64,000 nt of DNA from Blattamonas nauphoetae (GCA_033064195.1 JARBJD010000003.1:248001-312000); one strand, 5' to 3'. Positions 32,878 through 44,314 are shown, numbered from the stretch's first letter. Notes: generated by a model from the letters alone, not told the origin. Program-made: numbers and translations.

Positions 32878-35551
32878 ATGGCCACTGTTTGTTTTTCTTC
32901 CTCTCTATCAGCGATAATTCCACCTTCATTCATCACCTTCTTCACTGGTTAGATAACTGGAGGTTATTCTCAACCGTATCGAACTCCAGTTCAAACTCCG
33001 CGAACATATGCTGTTTGTTTCCTGTCATTGTGATCTCTCTCTAGAATTCACCAACACAACCCTCTCTTCGAGAGTGCATCCAGGAGCTGGATACAGCTCG
33101 TGCGAAGATGCGAGAAATGGCAGGGGTTATTGAGCAATTGTCATCAGATCGCAATCGATACAAACAGAAAGGGAATTTACTCCAAGAAGATTATGATCGA
33201 CTCCTCGCAGAAGTGAAGGACTTAAAGGACATAAACAACAAGCTAACCATAACTGTACGCGAACGTGAAACAAAGGAGTTCTCATTGACATCTCAGATTG
33301 CAGAACTCAAAGAAAAAGCGTCTATTCTGGAAGATTCAGCACAAGCTGAAAAACTTCGAAGAGAACGGACAGAAGCCGATTACCTCTCGACGCTTCAATC
33401 AATTCAAATGAAAGCTGAGAAAGAGCACACTGCCATGAAGAAACGAGAACAAGAATTTAGGGACAAAGAAAACGAGCTCCAACAGAGGATTGATTCTGCT
33501 CTTCACTCAAAAGAAGCTGAAATAATGACACAACAGAAGGAGAAAGAGGAAAAACTGCAAAGTCGCATTGATTCTCTCACTAAGGAATTGGATGAATGCA
33601 AGAATGAGATTGAGCAACTGAACCAGAACCACCTTCAAGATCTGGAAAGGCAACGAGAAGAGACCACTTCAACTCTCAATGAATACCACACCTCAATGCA
33701 AACAACGATGGACAGAGAACATCAACTAAGGCAGGAGATTGCTGGACTCAACGAAGACCTTCTGAAGAAAGAGTTGGAGCACAGACGAGAACTTGACGAA
33801 AAAGAGAGGGAGATCTCGAAACTGAAAGATGAGCTCCGAGTCGAACAGGAAGCACGTGCAGACGACAAGCAACAGCACTCCAGACAACTCGAACGAGAAA
33901 AGGCGAACATCTTGCGAGAAGCGGAGGAGCAAAAGACAACAGAGCACAGCACTCTCACCACACTCCTCAACGAGGCAAACCGGAAACTGACAGAAAAGAC
34001 CAACACTCTCGCTCGTCGCGAGGAAGAGTATGCACTCGCTCAGAAGCAGATTGCTCAACTGAAGGAGAATCTGGACGATGCAGAACGGGAGGCGCGAGAG
34101 GAATCAAAGCGAAGGGAGGAGAGCTACGATCGGATGATGACCGAGCAAAGGACAAGATGGAACGACCAGTTCATCCAAAACGAGGAGAAACACCGGATCG
34201 AAGCAGAAGCCATACAACAACAGCACGAGAACGAATTGGAAGCGATGGTACAAACCATGAATAAGAACACCGCTCGCTCTGAGAAGTTCCTGAAGGAAAA
34301 GCTGAGTGAGATTGAAACTGAACGCCGAGCCATTCAAGAAGAGAGGAAGGAGATGGAAGAAAAACTGAGACGAGAGGCTCGGCTGCAAGTGGATCGGAAC
34401 ACAAAGCAACTAAAGCACGAACTCGACACGAAAGAGAAGAAAGCCGCTGCTGAGATCAAACAGTTACGAGACGAGAACAAACAACTTGAGGAGAAACTTC
34501 GAATCGACAAAGAGAAAATGACCCAACAATTGGAACGACACAAACAGAAGCTCAAATCGGAGAGAGAGAAAGCAGAAGCTGAACTTCTCGATCTTCGCAA
34601 ACAGAACGAAGAAGCACAGCAGATTTTGAGTGAAAAGGAAACGGTAATTGTCAAAATGAGAGAGCGGTTTGAGAAGGAGAGGCAGATTGAGAAGGAATAC
34701 AACGATGAAGTGATCAGAATGACAGAAAACGAGAAAAACGAGACACTCAGGCACCTCAACGAAGAATTCCGCCGAGCTCGTGAATCACTAGTTCAGAAAG
34801 AGACAACTATCAGGTCATTGAATGAAATGGTTTCAGCATTTGTTTGCTTCATTCATCTTTTCTGCAGGCGGAGACAACTCGTCAAACATACGAGCAGCAC
34901 ATCCAGAATTTGAAGGGTCAGGCGGCTGTTGAATTGAAGCTGCGAGACGACCTGATCGCCCAGCTGCAGTCTGACTATCAGTCTGCTGTGAATGACAGAG
35001 ACATTTTTCGAGAACAGACGCGACAACTCCAACAGTACCTCCAACAACAACAGTATGAACAGGAGCGAATGTCTCGCAGGGAAGAAGAGGACAAACTAAA
35101 CGAAAGCAACCAAACATGGAGGGATCGGATGGAGCAGATTCTGGGAGGCAGCCAACGCTCCCCAGAAGACGGGGAATGGGAAACAGTCAAGAAGGAGTAC
35201 AGGTCAGGACTCCGAGACCTTCAGAACGTGCTGGACAAACTCCGAGATGACCCTGTCACTCCAGCGCCACGCGAAGTGTCGAGGGATGACTATGCATTCT
35301 CTCGCACGTCCCATCAATTCCGAGACGATGGGCTGGAGTACACATCTGTGTCCGGATATCCGATCGGAGGGGACAGCATCCTCCAACAACCCATGACACC
35401 CACAATCTCCACAACTGAACACATCCTTCCTGTGTTCCCGCATGTGCATGCAGAATACATCACCAGGCCTGATACTGAACATCCATCCCAAACACGGAAG
35501 ACACCGTCTGGAAAGAAGGGAACACCAAAAAAGAAGAAAGGCCGACATTGA
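32878..35551 (+). CDS. Long coiled-coil protein (845 residues), possibly cytoskeletal
   Basis: Exons 32878-32886, 32953-33012, 33045-34829 and 34868-35551 join in phase, with introns of 66, 32 and 38 nt. The first exon codes only for Met-Ala-Thr. After a short disordered start (GGYSQPYRTPVQTPRTY), nearly the whole protein from about residue 30 to 690 is a charged coiled coil rich in Glu, Lys, Arg and Gln. The tail is proline/threonine-rich and ends in a basic Lys/Gly run (KKGTPKKKKGRH). Such proteins are common in basal bodies, axostyle-like structures and flagellar roots, but no family-specific motif is visible. The start is 227 bp from the divergent CFAP206 start, and a shared flagellar regulation is possible though unproven. 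Confidence 0.7.
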
Positions 35552-35609
35552 TTCTGTCTTTATTTCACTTCACCTTTCATCTTCATTCTGAAAAATAGTC
35601 GGAAACTCA

Positions 35610-38600
35610 TCAAATATTTGCAGGAGAAATGGACTGCTGCGCGCGAATAGGTGATAACCTCTCCACGATGGCATCCTGAAAAGATGAAAGAAGAGGAAGA
35701 CAGACAGCCGACACAGTTGTATGCAAAGCAAGATTTTCTGCAAGAAGAGGAAGAAAAGAAGAAATACTGAAAAGGATGAGGAGATAAGGGACAGACAATG
35801 AAGAGAGGCTCTCGGGGTCGTCAGAGGAGGATAGTTGAGTTGAAAATAATTCCTTGATTGCAACGATCACTGAATTCACAGTTCGTGTCATCAGAAGCTG
35901 GAAGATATGATCAAGATGTGCTGAAAACTTCTTTGGATTGTTTGGGAACATATTGAGAGAGTGTTCGAGAGAGTTCGTTGAGTTTTCCTGTCGCTTTCAC
36001 GAACTCATCAGGAAGTGGAACCATCTCAGCCGGTGAGTGATGGTGGGCTGGAGGGGTGAGCTAAAATGAGTTGAAATGAAAGAAAGGGACAAATTATACT
36101 TTCAGTTTTCTGAGTTCATGTTTGGTAGCGTCTGTTCCGATTTTCACAATTCGAGACTCTAGTTCGTCCTGGTGGAATTGAATGCTTTTCTGGAGGGACT
36201 GAGAAGTTTGGTTGAGCTGCGCTGTCTTGATGAACGTTCTTGTCGAATTGATCGACTCGGCCATCTGCTTGATTTGTGAGAGAAAGAACTGGAGAATGTT
36301 GAGGTGCTGGTGCATGGCAGCAATGTGTCGAGTCGAGATTCGAACATTTCGTTGGGTGAAGAGATTGGCCTTGTTAATCAACTGAAATGTGGACGCGTTG
36401 ACGTCTTTGATGAGCTTGAGAGACTGTTCAAGGAGAGCTTCCACTGGCTCTGCGAGATAATGCAAGAATGGCTCTGTCGGAAACGGCGACGGAATTGAGG
36501 AAATTGGGACAAGAAGAGAGTGGAATGAATGATTCACTGAGTTTGAGAGAATGGCCAAAGAGGCTGCGAGTTCAAGATTCTCACTAATTGATTGAGTGAG
36601 TGTTTCCATCCAGTGGAACAGTCTGAATGAAACGCCGTTTATTTGGACCGTGTTCAAGAAATCCGGCATTTGGGACTGCACACTAGAGACCTCCGATTGG
36701 GTCAAGATCTCATCTTCAACATCGTCCTCTTCCTTCTCCTCAAGGAAAGGTGCGTCATCCTCTTCCTCTTCCTGGATCTCTTCATGTTTCACGATAAACC
36801 ATTCAGAATCGCTCAGTGTCATTTCCGGTCCAATGTGCATGGGTCCTGACATTTCATCAAAAATATCCTGAACACCTTCTCCAATCATTTCCTCGCAATT
36901 CCATGTGTCTGTGTCAATAGAATGGTTGAGGATCGCTTGATGGTGGAGGGCAAGCGATGTGACGAACGATCCGATTAGAGACGAGAGGGAGAGGAACATG
37001 TAATGGAAAAGATCGTAGTGACGAGAATATGTCTGTGGGGTCACTCGAGTGTAGGATTGGATGCAGTTTTGGATGAGATGGCAGCTGGAGACAAAGAACG
37101 ACTTCAACTCAGAATCGATCAGGGAAGACTTGGAGATTGCAAGGTTAGCTTGTACGATGTCCTGTTCAATCTTTCGTTGAGATATTATTCGGTCTCCTTG
37201 TGAAATGATTGCATCTGTATGACTCACCCACAAAAGACAGACATGCACTGTTTCCCTCAATCCATCTTCCAATTTGGTCACTTCCCTTCTCCAAAACCGA
37301 TCGTATGCTTGTCTTTCCGGATCGCTCGAAGCAAGATCTGCTGAGAGTGAACTTGCGATGGAAGAGAATGTTTGAGTGAAGTATGTTTTTCGATGCTTAA
37401 CAAAGAGGCTCAGGATGAGTGTGGATATGAATGTTGCCTCGTGACGTGCTGCGCTGAGAGTCTCCAGAATCGGGAGCATATTGTGCAATTGGTGGTTTAG
37501 GATCTCAACCGACAGTTCTTCGTCTGTCTGCGTGGAATGCGCGCGAGCCTTTGGACGAAATTTGAGTTTGACAACTGTCCTCCACAACAATTCTTCGATC
37601 GAAGAGTTGACCAATTGGAGTGTGATTCCAGTAAAGGCGTGTCTGTTTGTGGCGTGTGCAGCGACGACTCGGAAGAATGAAATGAACTGTTGGTGTGAAA
37701 GAGATGACAACGCAGAGGCGAGAGACGGTGTTGTGAATGGTTGGACGACAGAAGAATGATTAGAATGGAGTGTTGGGAGTGTTGGAGAAGGAGATCGTGG
37801 AGCGACGAATGGAGAAGAGGATGGGAGGATTGGAGTCATAGATTGAAGAGGTGGAGTTGAAGTGTTGTTGCGTGGAGATTGAGGTGGAGGTGAAGTGTGG
37901 GAGACAGACGGTGGGCGAGGCTGGGCAAAAACTGTCCTGTCGTGAGATGGAGAAGTTGGCTTTGGTGTGATGGCAGGTTTGATGGGTGGCCGAATTGGTG
38001 TTTGTTGAACAGGAGTGGTCGTGAATGGGTTGAGGTGAGTTGGGCGAGTTGAAATGGGATTGATCGAGAGGCGACTCGGTTTGCTGTCTACTTTATCTTT
38101 GATCGAGGTCGACGAAGAAGAGCTGAGTGTTGATTTCACTTCGTTTCGGAGCTTCTTGAAAGCTCCTCGAAAATTCTGAAATGATGAGTCGCTTTCTTTG
38201 TCTTGTCGCGGGGTGGGACGCGTTTGCGAAAGTCCAAAGCGGGATTCAATGTTCTGCTCCCTCGTTTGAACCACAAGTTTTGGTTTTGGGGCTTTTTTAG
38301 CTTTTGGTTTTTGTGATTTTGTCTTTGCTTGAACTTTCCGGATGGGCTGTGGATGGAGCAGGCCGGACGAAGAATCCGATCCGAAGGTAATCGACGGGAC
38401 ATCATGGTTGTCGAAAAAGGAAGTGAGCAACGATTTGATGTCGGTTGCGTGCTGATTGGTGAGTATTGTTTGGTATTCCTCGAAGTCACTCGCGTGCCCA
38501 ATTTTCAGAGCGGGAACGAGAAGAGTGTTGATTGATGGGAGAGGAATGTGGTTACAAACAGAAAGTGGGATGACCGCGGAGAATCGAACAGACTCAGATT

Positions 38601-39809
38601 CTTCTTCTGGAGTTGGGTCGTGTTCGCGACTCGTTGTCATGATGGACAGAACTGACAGAACTGCGCTGATAATCTCTTCTGGTCGATGGAGACGAGGATT
38701 GGTGAGAGATGTCTGGAGAACTTGAAGGCTGCTCGTTAAAGTGGACGTAGTCAGCTCCTGATTGTGATGGAATGCAATCTGGTTGATGGGGAGTGAGATG
38801 TATTCGAGGAAAGACGGATGCGACATGGCATATGGTGGGAAAATGATGTTTGGGACTTGCGTGACACCGTCACACCCAGGAGTAGTAAATACAGACAAAA
38901 GCTCCTTCGAAACACTTCCTCGAATTGCCGACAATTTCGCTCGGATCTGTTTTGTGATTGATCTCTTCCAGATTGAATGTGGTCCCGCAACGTCAAGATC
39001 ATCAAGGATATCTTCAGAAAGAGAGATTGCCCTGATCAAGATAGGTCCTGTAAAAGAAATAATTACCTCAAATGTTGTTGTGAAGCGATGAAAGAGTCCA
39101 TTTCTTTGATAACTTCCTCGATCTCTGCCATTCGATGAAGCTAGAAAGACAAAATTTTCACAAGAATAAGAACATACAATGTCAGAAACTTGTGTTATCC
39201 GCAGTTTTTGTTTATGCAATCGACTGATAAGAATGCTTTCCTTGATGACTTCGTCGTCAACTGTTCTGAGATTCTGTCTATGACAAAGAAAATGTCGATA
39301 TAACTCATAGAACAGCTCATACCTGATGTTTCCAACGATATAGGAAGCAGCGTAAAGAGTGGCTTGGAGGTCAGAGATGGATGCAATCGAATTGATGATT
39401 TGCGCCTGTTCAGCGTGGAGAGTCGTCGAAAACATAATTTCAATCTGGTCAACATAGTCAAGTAGCTACATAAAGAGAAGATATTTCGTAAGAAACACAT
39501 GTATTAATGAGAGAAGAAGAGTGATTAATTGATGGAATGACTAATCGTGGTTGAAACCTTTTCGGTTAAAATTGTGGTTTGAACCAGTGAATGTGTAGGT
39601 GAAAGAGCAATAATTTGCTGGAATGTTTCAAGATCACTCACTTTGAAGGTTGGAGAGAAGAAGAACTGGATTCGAGTGAACGATGTCGGTGACGAATGGA
39701 AGTTCAAAAAAATACAAAAAAAGTGAGAAACCGCCGGAACGTTAAAGATAAAGCCACTCCTTTCAGTTGGTGCTTCATAATTCATCAACCAGAAATGATC
39801 GACCCACAT
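35610..39809 (-). CDS. VPS54: VPS54, subunit of the GARP complex
   Basis: About 1240 residues from some ten exons. Supported introns are 39731-39666, 39557-39466, 39322-39278, 39177-39141, 39066-39032, 36099-36061 and 35949-35898; the last few C-terminal joins (35800-35650) are uncertain. Family blocks in order: FIFNVPA near the start; SDLETFQQII; LLDYVDQIEIMFSTTLHAEQ; RMAEIEEVIKEMDSFIASQQ, then LSEDILDDLDV (the VPS54 N-terminal rod). After a long disordered insert comes the DUF2451-like C-terminal part (NGVSFRLFHWMETLTQSI; NKANLFTQRNVRISTRHIA; FHQDELESRIVKI). The central proline/serine-rich insert (about residues 380-560) is unusual. VPS54 links GARP to the trans-Golgi SNARE machinery and partners VPS51. 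Confidence 0.82.
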
Positions 39810-39843
39810 GAAACACAATTGATGAATATGTAAATCTCGGTCA

Positions 39844-40690
39844 ATTTGAAGCGTTGTTAGCTATGGTTTCAACAAGGCTCCTATTTCACGGAAAACTCCA
39901 GAAAAAGTCAAAAATCATGGTATGACGGATTTGAGGATCGTTATAGATGGGGGGCATAATTCCGAAACGGGACAGAATTCACGTTTCTCGATAATTATGC
40001 TTTTATTGACTCCAATTTTTGATAAAAATATAGTTGAGATAATCCGACACAACCTGCCCGGGACGAGAAAAGACATAAATTTCGGAGGAAGGAGAAAATC
40101 GAGTTCCTTGAAGAAAAAGAGATGAAAATTTGAAAGAAGAGAATGGAAACCAGTCACTTTTCAAAAATAGTTTCACATTTGTTGAATCCAATTTTAGAAA
40201 ATAATACAGGTGAGATAATCTGACACAACATGTCAAGGACGAGAAAAGATAAAACTTCCTTCGGAAAGAGAAAACTTGAATGTTATGCCATTCTTCGACA
40301 TCTCCTCAAGAAACTCGATTTTCTCCTTCCTCCGAAATTTATGTCTTTTCTCGTCCCGGGCAGGTTGTGTCGGATTATCTCAACTATATTTTTATCAAAA
40401 ATTGGAGTCAATAAAAGCATAATTGTCGAGAAAAGTGAATTATGTCCGGGGAAAGAATTATGTCCCCCATCTAGTAGACTTCGGTGATGCGGAATCGATG
40501 AACACTGCTAATAATTTGGACTTATTTTCTCATAAACTCATTTCAATTACAGTTTTTTATTGACCGAAAAAGTTCAAAAAGGATTATGGTGTTGTTCCTT
40601 CATTTTGGCCAAACCCACAATTTGGACTTTTTCTGGAGTGTTCCGTGAAATAGGTGCCTTGTTGAAACCACAGTTAACGACTCTTCAAAT
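39844..40690. repeat. Foldback element with nested inverted repeats
   Basis: Outer arms 39844-39913 and 40621-40690 are inverted copies with a few mismatches. Inner arms of about 167 bp, 39946-40112 and 40305-40472, are also inverted copies. The spacer 40181-40275 contains a third, diverged direct copy of part of the inner arm (core TGAGATAATC-GACACAAC). About 130 bp between the right inner and outer arms has no partner on the left. It has the form of a foldback or MITE-type element. It begins just upstream of the VPS54 start, so it may sit in that promoter. No coding capacity is visible. Confidence 0.8.
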
Positions 40691-41035
40691 AGGCAGAGAT
40701 CAACTCATACCAAGTTTTCGCGGGCCGCCCTGAATCAACTTGCCCCCAACTTTTCTCGGTCATCAACTGTATTGTAGAGTTTTCATCATCATAACATCAT
40801 TCACCGTTGTTCTCTTCACCATTTTTCAAAAGGTCAAAAAATGGACTGTTCGTTGAGAGGGATGCTTGATCGTGCCCTTTGAAGGAGTCTGTACTTGAGT
40901 CAATCACATTCTCATCATATATCGTCATCTCTCTGAACATAGATCGATATGGTTCAGTATTTTTGTCATCATAAAAAAGTTCGAGGACTCGAATCAAAAT
41001 ATGGATGACAATTTTGGAGATCAAAGCAAAGTTCG
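40691..41035. other. Unassigned sequence in the repeat island
   Basis: AT-rich sequence with short minus-strand open frames and no recognisable motif. Part of it may continue the degenerate protein-like family described next. Confidence 0.4.
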
Positions 41036-41460
41036 AGGATCCGAAATAGAAAACAGGACAAATCCCTCTTGTCCGTGGTTTGTCTTATTTCACGAGAAAG
41101 ACGATGAATGATGTCTCAAGCGAATCATTGAGAATCAACACTGTCTGTCTCGGTTGTGCAAAAAACAAAATTCTAAGTTTTTTTTTATATCAAAAATTCT
41201 CACCCATATAATGCTTGTCCCTCGTGCCTGTATCTTATCTGGTTTCACGAGAATAATATCGAATGGGAAGCGACAATGAACTATTGATGACAGACTTTTC
41301 CTGTCTTGGTTGTGTGATTCGAGGAGATTCGAATTTGAAAATTCGAACGTTTTTATGACATAAAAAAATTCTCTCCCAAATTGATCATGTGTTTTCTGGC
41401 GAAGAAAGAACGTAATTATTGGAATAACAACTGAATCAGAACCCAGATTTTTGGACACTT
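41036..41460 (-). pseudogene. Degenerate copies of an unidentified repeated protein-like segment
   Basis: Minus-strand translations show repeated, similar segments: a K-x-x-EF-x-S stretch followed by SH-x-RDR and then TDKRDL-x-x-FL-x-x-ILEL. Two copies are here and one is at 45200-45420. At DNA level 41060-41160 and 45220-45320 align as direct repeats (shared AAATCCCTCTTGTC and ATGTCTGTCTCGG-like blocks). Stops interrupt the frames in this copy. This looks like an old dispersed or tandem family, perhaps part of a transposon ORF. I cannot name it. Confidence 0.45.
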
Positions 41461-41574
41461 ATTGTGACGAAATACAATGTTTTGGACACCACCCGAGGAT
41501 GAACAGCTTTTGATGTCAATTTTTTCTGCATTTCGCTTGATCTTCACACATACCTAGCGATAGTGGCGTCAACA

Positions 41575-41930
41575 ATTAGTTCTATGTCAACAATTAAGGC
41601 TTTTTTCTGGATAAATCCTCAAAATACTTCATCAAGCAGGACTCCACACCATTTCCAAACTTTTGACGATCAATTTGAACACAACCAGACATCCGTTTGA
41701 GACCGAAGAAAAAGTATTGTTCGGAAATATTTCGATAAAAGTCACTCAAAAAAATACAAATTGTTTTCCCACTTTTTTGAAAAGGCTTATTTCTCGAAAA
41801 AACGTTTCTGTGGATAATTTCATCAAAATCGGTTCACAGGTTATGAAGATATGACGAGAACATTTGAAAAAAGAGGTTGAAAAGAGGTATTTTGAGTATT
41901 TTTTGGGATTGCGTGGGAGACAAAATTATA
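41575..41930 (+). mobile_element. Diverged copy of the island's short-TIR element family (copy A)
   Basis: It shares with copies B to F an ordered set of blocks: a CCTCAAAATAC start, a GACCGAAGAAAAAG-like core, TTTCATCAAAATCGGTTCAC, and an end block TATTTTGAG. It is diverged and its right end is fused to the palindrome at 41885-42640, so no right terminal repeat remains. Confidence 0.6.
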
Positions 41931-42640
41931 CATCTCTGGGAAGATATGGAAAAAGCTGTTTTTCGCTTAGAAAAAGATCATAGATTGAATCGAGTGTTCT
42001 TGAAATGTACTCAATCCGGACGTTTCAGAGACTGTGGGGGTGGACTGGAGGAGGAGAAGGTTGTAGGGGAGAAGATGTTGTTGGGTATGTGGTGGATTGG
42101 TTCGGTCATCCATGTTGTCATCCGTGATGATGTCCATGTTATCATCTGTGACATTGTCCATGTTATCATCTGTGTCAACGTCCTTGCTATCATCTTCCTC
42201 GGTCTGATCAGATGAAGATGGTGAGTTCCCGTCGTTGTACGTTGGATCGATAGTAATTGTGGTCTCTGTCACGCTGTATTCATGACGTTCACGAGGGACA
42301 CGTCTTCGATTCTGTTCTCGGTTGACTTCGATCCAATTGTATTTTTTTTCGTCTGAAAGGAAGAATAAAGAGAAAAATTCTACAAGACTGAAGATACCTC
42401 CATGGAAAAGGTGAGCTGTATTGGTGGATTGGTTCTGTTATCCAGGGCATCTTCTCCCCTACAACCTTCTCCTCCTCCAGTCCACCCCCACAGTCTCTGA
42501 AACGTCCGGATTGAGTACATTTCAAGAACACTCGATTCAATCTATGATCTTTTTCTAAGCGAAAAACAGCTTTTTCCATATCTTCCCAGAGATGTATACT
42601 TTTGTCTCCCACGCAATCCCAAAAAATACTCAAAATACCC
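41885..42640. repeat. Near-perfect palindrome with a 372-bp spacer
   Basis: Arms 41885-42076 and 42449-42640 are inverted copies of 192 bp with only one or two mismatches that I can find. They include the island element's end block. The near identity suggests recent origin or ongoing gene conversion. The spacer contains a coding-like segment with short acidic tandem repeats. Confidence 0.85.
41967..42353 (-). other. Coding-like exon with acidic tandem repeats
   Basis: After a plausible acceptor (CTTTCAG at about 42354), the minus strand reads DEKKYNWIEVNREQNRRRVP, then a serine/acid-rich run with three repeats of about eight residues around TDDNMD, then threonine/proline-rich sequence into the palindrome arm. 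A possible upstream intron begins GTATCTTC. It looks like one exon of a protein, perhaps a transposon-borne one, that was captured by the foldback. No complete gene can be built from it. Confidence 0.4.
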
Positions 42641-43049
42641 CGTTTTGCCTCAGAAAAAGAAAGTGTTTCGGCAATATCTTCACAACCTGTGAACCGATTT
42701 TGAGGAAATTTTTTGTTGAATCGTTTTTTGGTGAAATGAATTTTTTGAAAAAAATTGCAAGAAAAAATTGTGGGTATCTGGGACGATGTGAAAAAACGCT
42801 ATTTTTTGCACAGAAAAATTACATGGGAATTTTTTATTGTTTTGAGTGTCTTTGATCGATATATATACGATAAAAACGCTTTTTCTTCGGTCCAAAAAGG
42901 ACTTCTGGTCGTGGAGAAATGACCCCAAAAAGTTTCAAAAAATGTGTGCATTTTCCTATAGGGCGATATGAGGCACTCTCAAATTTTTGTCGTCAAATAA
43001 ATCTCAAATTTGCATTTTTCATTAGTTAGACCAATTGTGATTTATCCTT
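42629..43049 (-). repeat. 421-bp inverted repeat, left arm (element copy B)
   Basis: This stretch is the reverse complement of 45466-45886, with the same length and no difference I can find; an 82-codon frame read across both is identical. It corresponds to most of a short-TIR element (copy B). Its outer end is fused to the palindrome arm. The inner end carries the TTAGTTAGACCAA terminal sequence. Confidence 0.88.
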
Positions 43050-43103
43050 AAGAGATCGTGGAATATTGACATGGCGTGGAGTATTGATACTACTATCAGC
43101 AAA

Positions 43104-43345
43104 ATCAATATTCTAGTCCAATGATATTTTTCTCAGCCAAAAAGATCGTTTTTCACACCTTCCAAGATTCTCACAATTAGATTCTCTTTTTTTTGATAGA
43201 TCATTCTATACTCCAAAAAAACGTTTCAGCTGGAAATTGCATCAAAAGAAAGTCACATGCTGAAATGATATGACAAAAATGCATGGAAAAAGCTGTTGAA
43301 ACGAGGTATTTTGAGGTTTTCTCTGATTAGCATGGGTCTATCGGA
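43104..43345 (+). mobile_element. Diverged fragment of the short-TIR element family (copy C)
   Basis: It holds the tail half of the family consensus: AAAAACGTTTCAG-like block, a degenerate CATCAAAA...CA block, GAAATGATATGAC, and the closing GAGGTATTTTGAGGTTTTCTC. The head half is not recognisable. Confidence 0.5.
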
Positions 43346-43664
43346 GCTGACCAGGCAAGAAAGTAGTCCGGAAGACAAGGAGACCTCTCAAGTCGAGGCC
43401 AGCCAAGAGAGCTCTCAAAGCTCTGGTTTAGCAGTTGAGGATGTCTTCCAGCCTCAACCTCAAGAGCCGCAGCCACAACAGACAGCTGCCAACCAAGGCC
43501 GTGTAAAGCGCTGTAGTTTCTGCCACAAGACTTTCAGCAGATTCTACAGAATCAACCGACACGAGAACACCTGCCGGCGGAACCCGAGCTCCAAGTACGC
43601 CCAAGCCCAGAAACTTCGCCGCCAACAAAACGGCGACGAGAAAAAGCAAGCCAAAAAGAGCTAG
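43332..43664 (+). CDS. Small zinc-finger ORF, 110 residues
   Basis: The frame starts at an ATG directly after element copy C and ends in TAG. It encodes a Ser/Gln/Glu-rich half, then CSFCHKTFSRFYRINRHENTC (a C2HC variant of a C2H2 finger), then a basic tail rich in Lys, Arg and Gln. Base composition is much more GC-rich than the flanking island, and codon use looks gene-like. A single finger with a basic tail suggests nucleic-acid binding. It may be a truncated host gene or a transposon accessory protein. Confidence 0.5.
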   Translation: MGLSELTRQESSPEDKETSQVEASQESSQSSGLAVEDVFQPQPQEPQPQQTAANQGRVKRCSFCHKTFSRFYRINRHENTCRRNPSSKYAQAQKLRRQQNGDEKKQAKKS

Positions 43665-43979
43665 AAACCAAAGATGAAACTCTTTGTTATTCAGGATGAT
43701 GACTCAACTTGACCTTTTAACTCTTTCATTTTCTTCCCCATACCTCATTCTCACGTCTGTCCCTCTGTTTTCTTCAAATCGAGATGAATTTGAGATCATT
43801 ATGAAATGAATAATGTTCTGTGTTCGGCTATCTTTACATAACGATGAATTGGCAGGGGCTTGCACGTTCTGAGACAACTCTTCCCCTGTTTTACTTCGAT
43901 TTCTTCCCAATCTGATTCAGTGAGAACAACACACGGTCTCCGTTGCATTGAACCATCCTCAGCTGTGAGTTGATTTGGA

Positions 43980-44314
43980 CGAAATTTTTCTCAAAAAACG
44001 TTTTTTGTCATGAAACGAGCATTTGGTTAAAAAGTTGGTGCTAAAATAAAGGGTATCTGGAAAAATGTGAAAAATCTCCTATTTTTCTCGACAAATAATG
44101 AATAAAAAAAGCAGTTTTTTGAGTAGCTTTTGTCGAGATCTTTACGAGAACCATGCATTTTATTGGATTCAAAACGGAGAGTTGGTTGTGGAGAAACGAG
44201 CGAAAAAGGGAGCAAAAAATGTGTGCAATAATGGCTTTCACAGTATTTTGAGGTTTTCTCCTTACCCTAGGCGTTTTGGAGCGGAACCAAAGTTTGATTT
44301 TTCTTTGTTTGACC
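43980..44314 (-). mobile_element. Short-TIR element, copy D (inverted relative to copy E)
   Basis: It aligns as the reverse complement of the left part of copy E (49817-50288): matching TTTTCTCGACA, TCGAGATCTTTACGA, TGCATTTTATTGGATTC and the terminal CTTTGTTTGACC. The outer end at 44314 keeps the terminal repeat; the other end is truncated or too diverged. Confidence 0.65.

Noticed and set aside
40003-40487. Matching short ORFs on both strands in the foldback
   Set aside because: They translate the inverted arms; the similarity is explained by the inverted repeat and no protein family is evident.
42680-42928. 82-codon ORF identical to one at 45587-45835, looking like a conserved gene pair
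   Set aside because: Both lie in the 421-bp inverted repeat; identity reflects the duplicated DNA, and the translation has no protein-like features.
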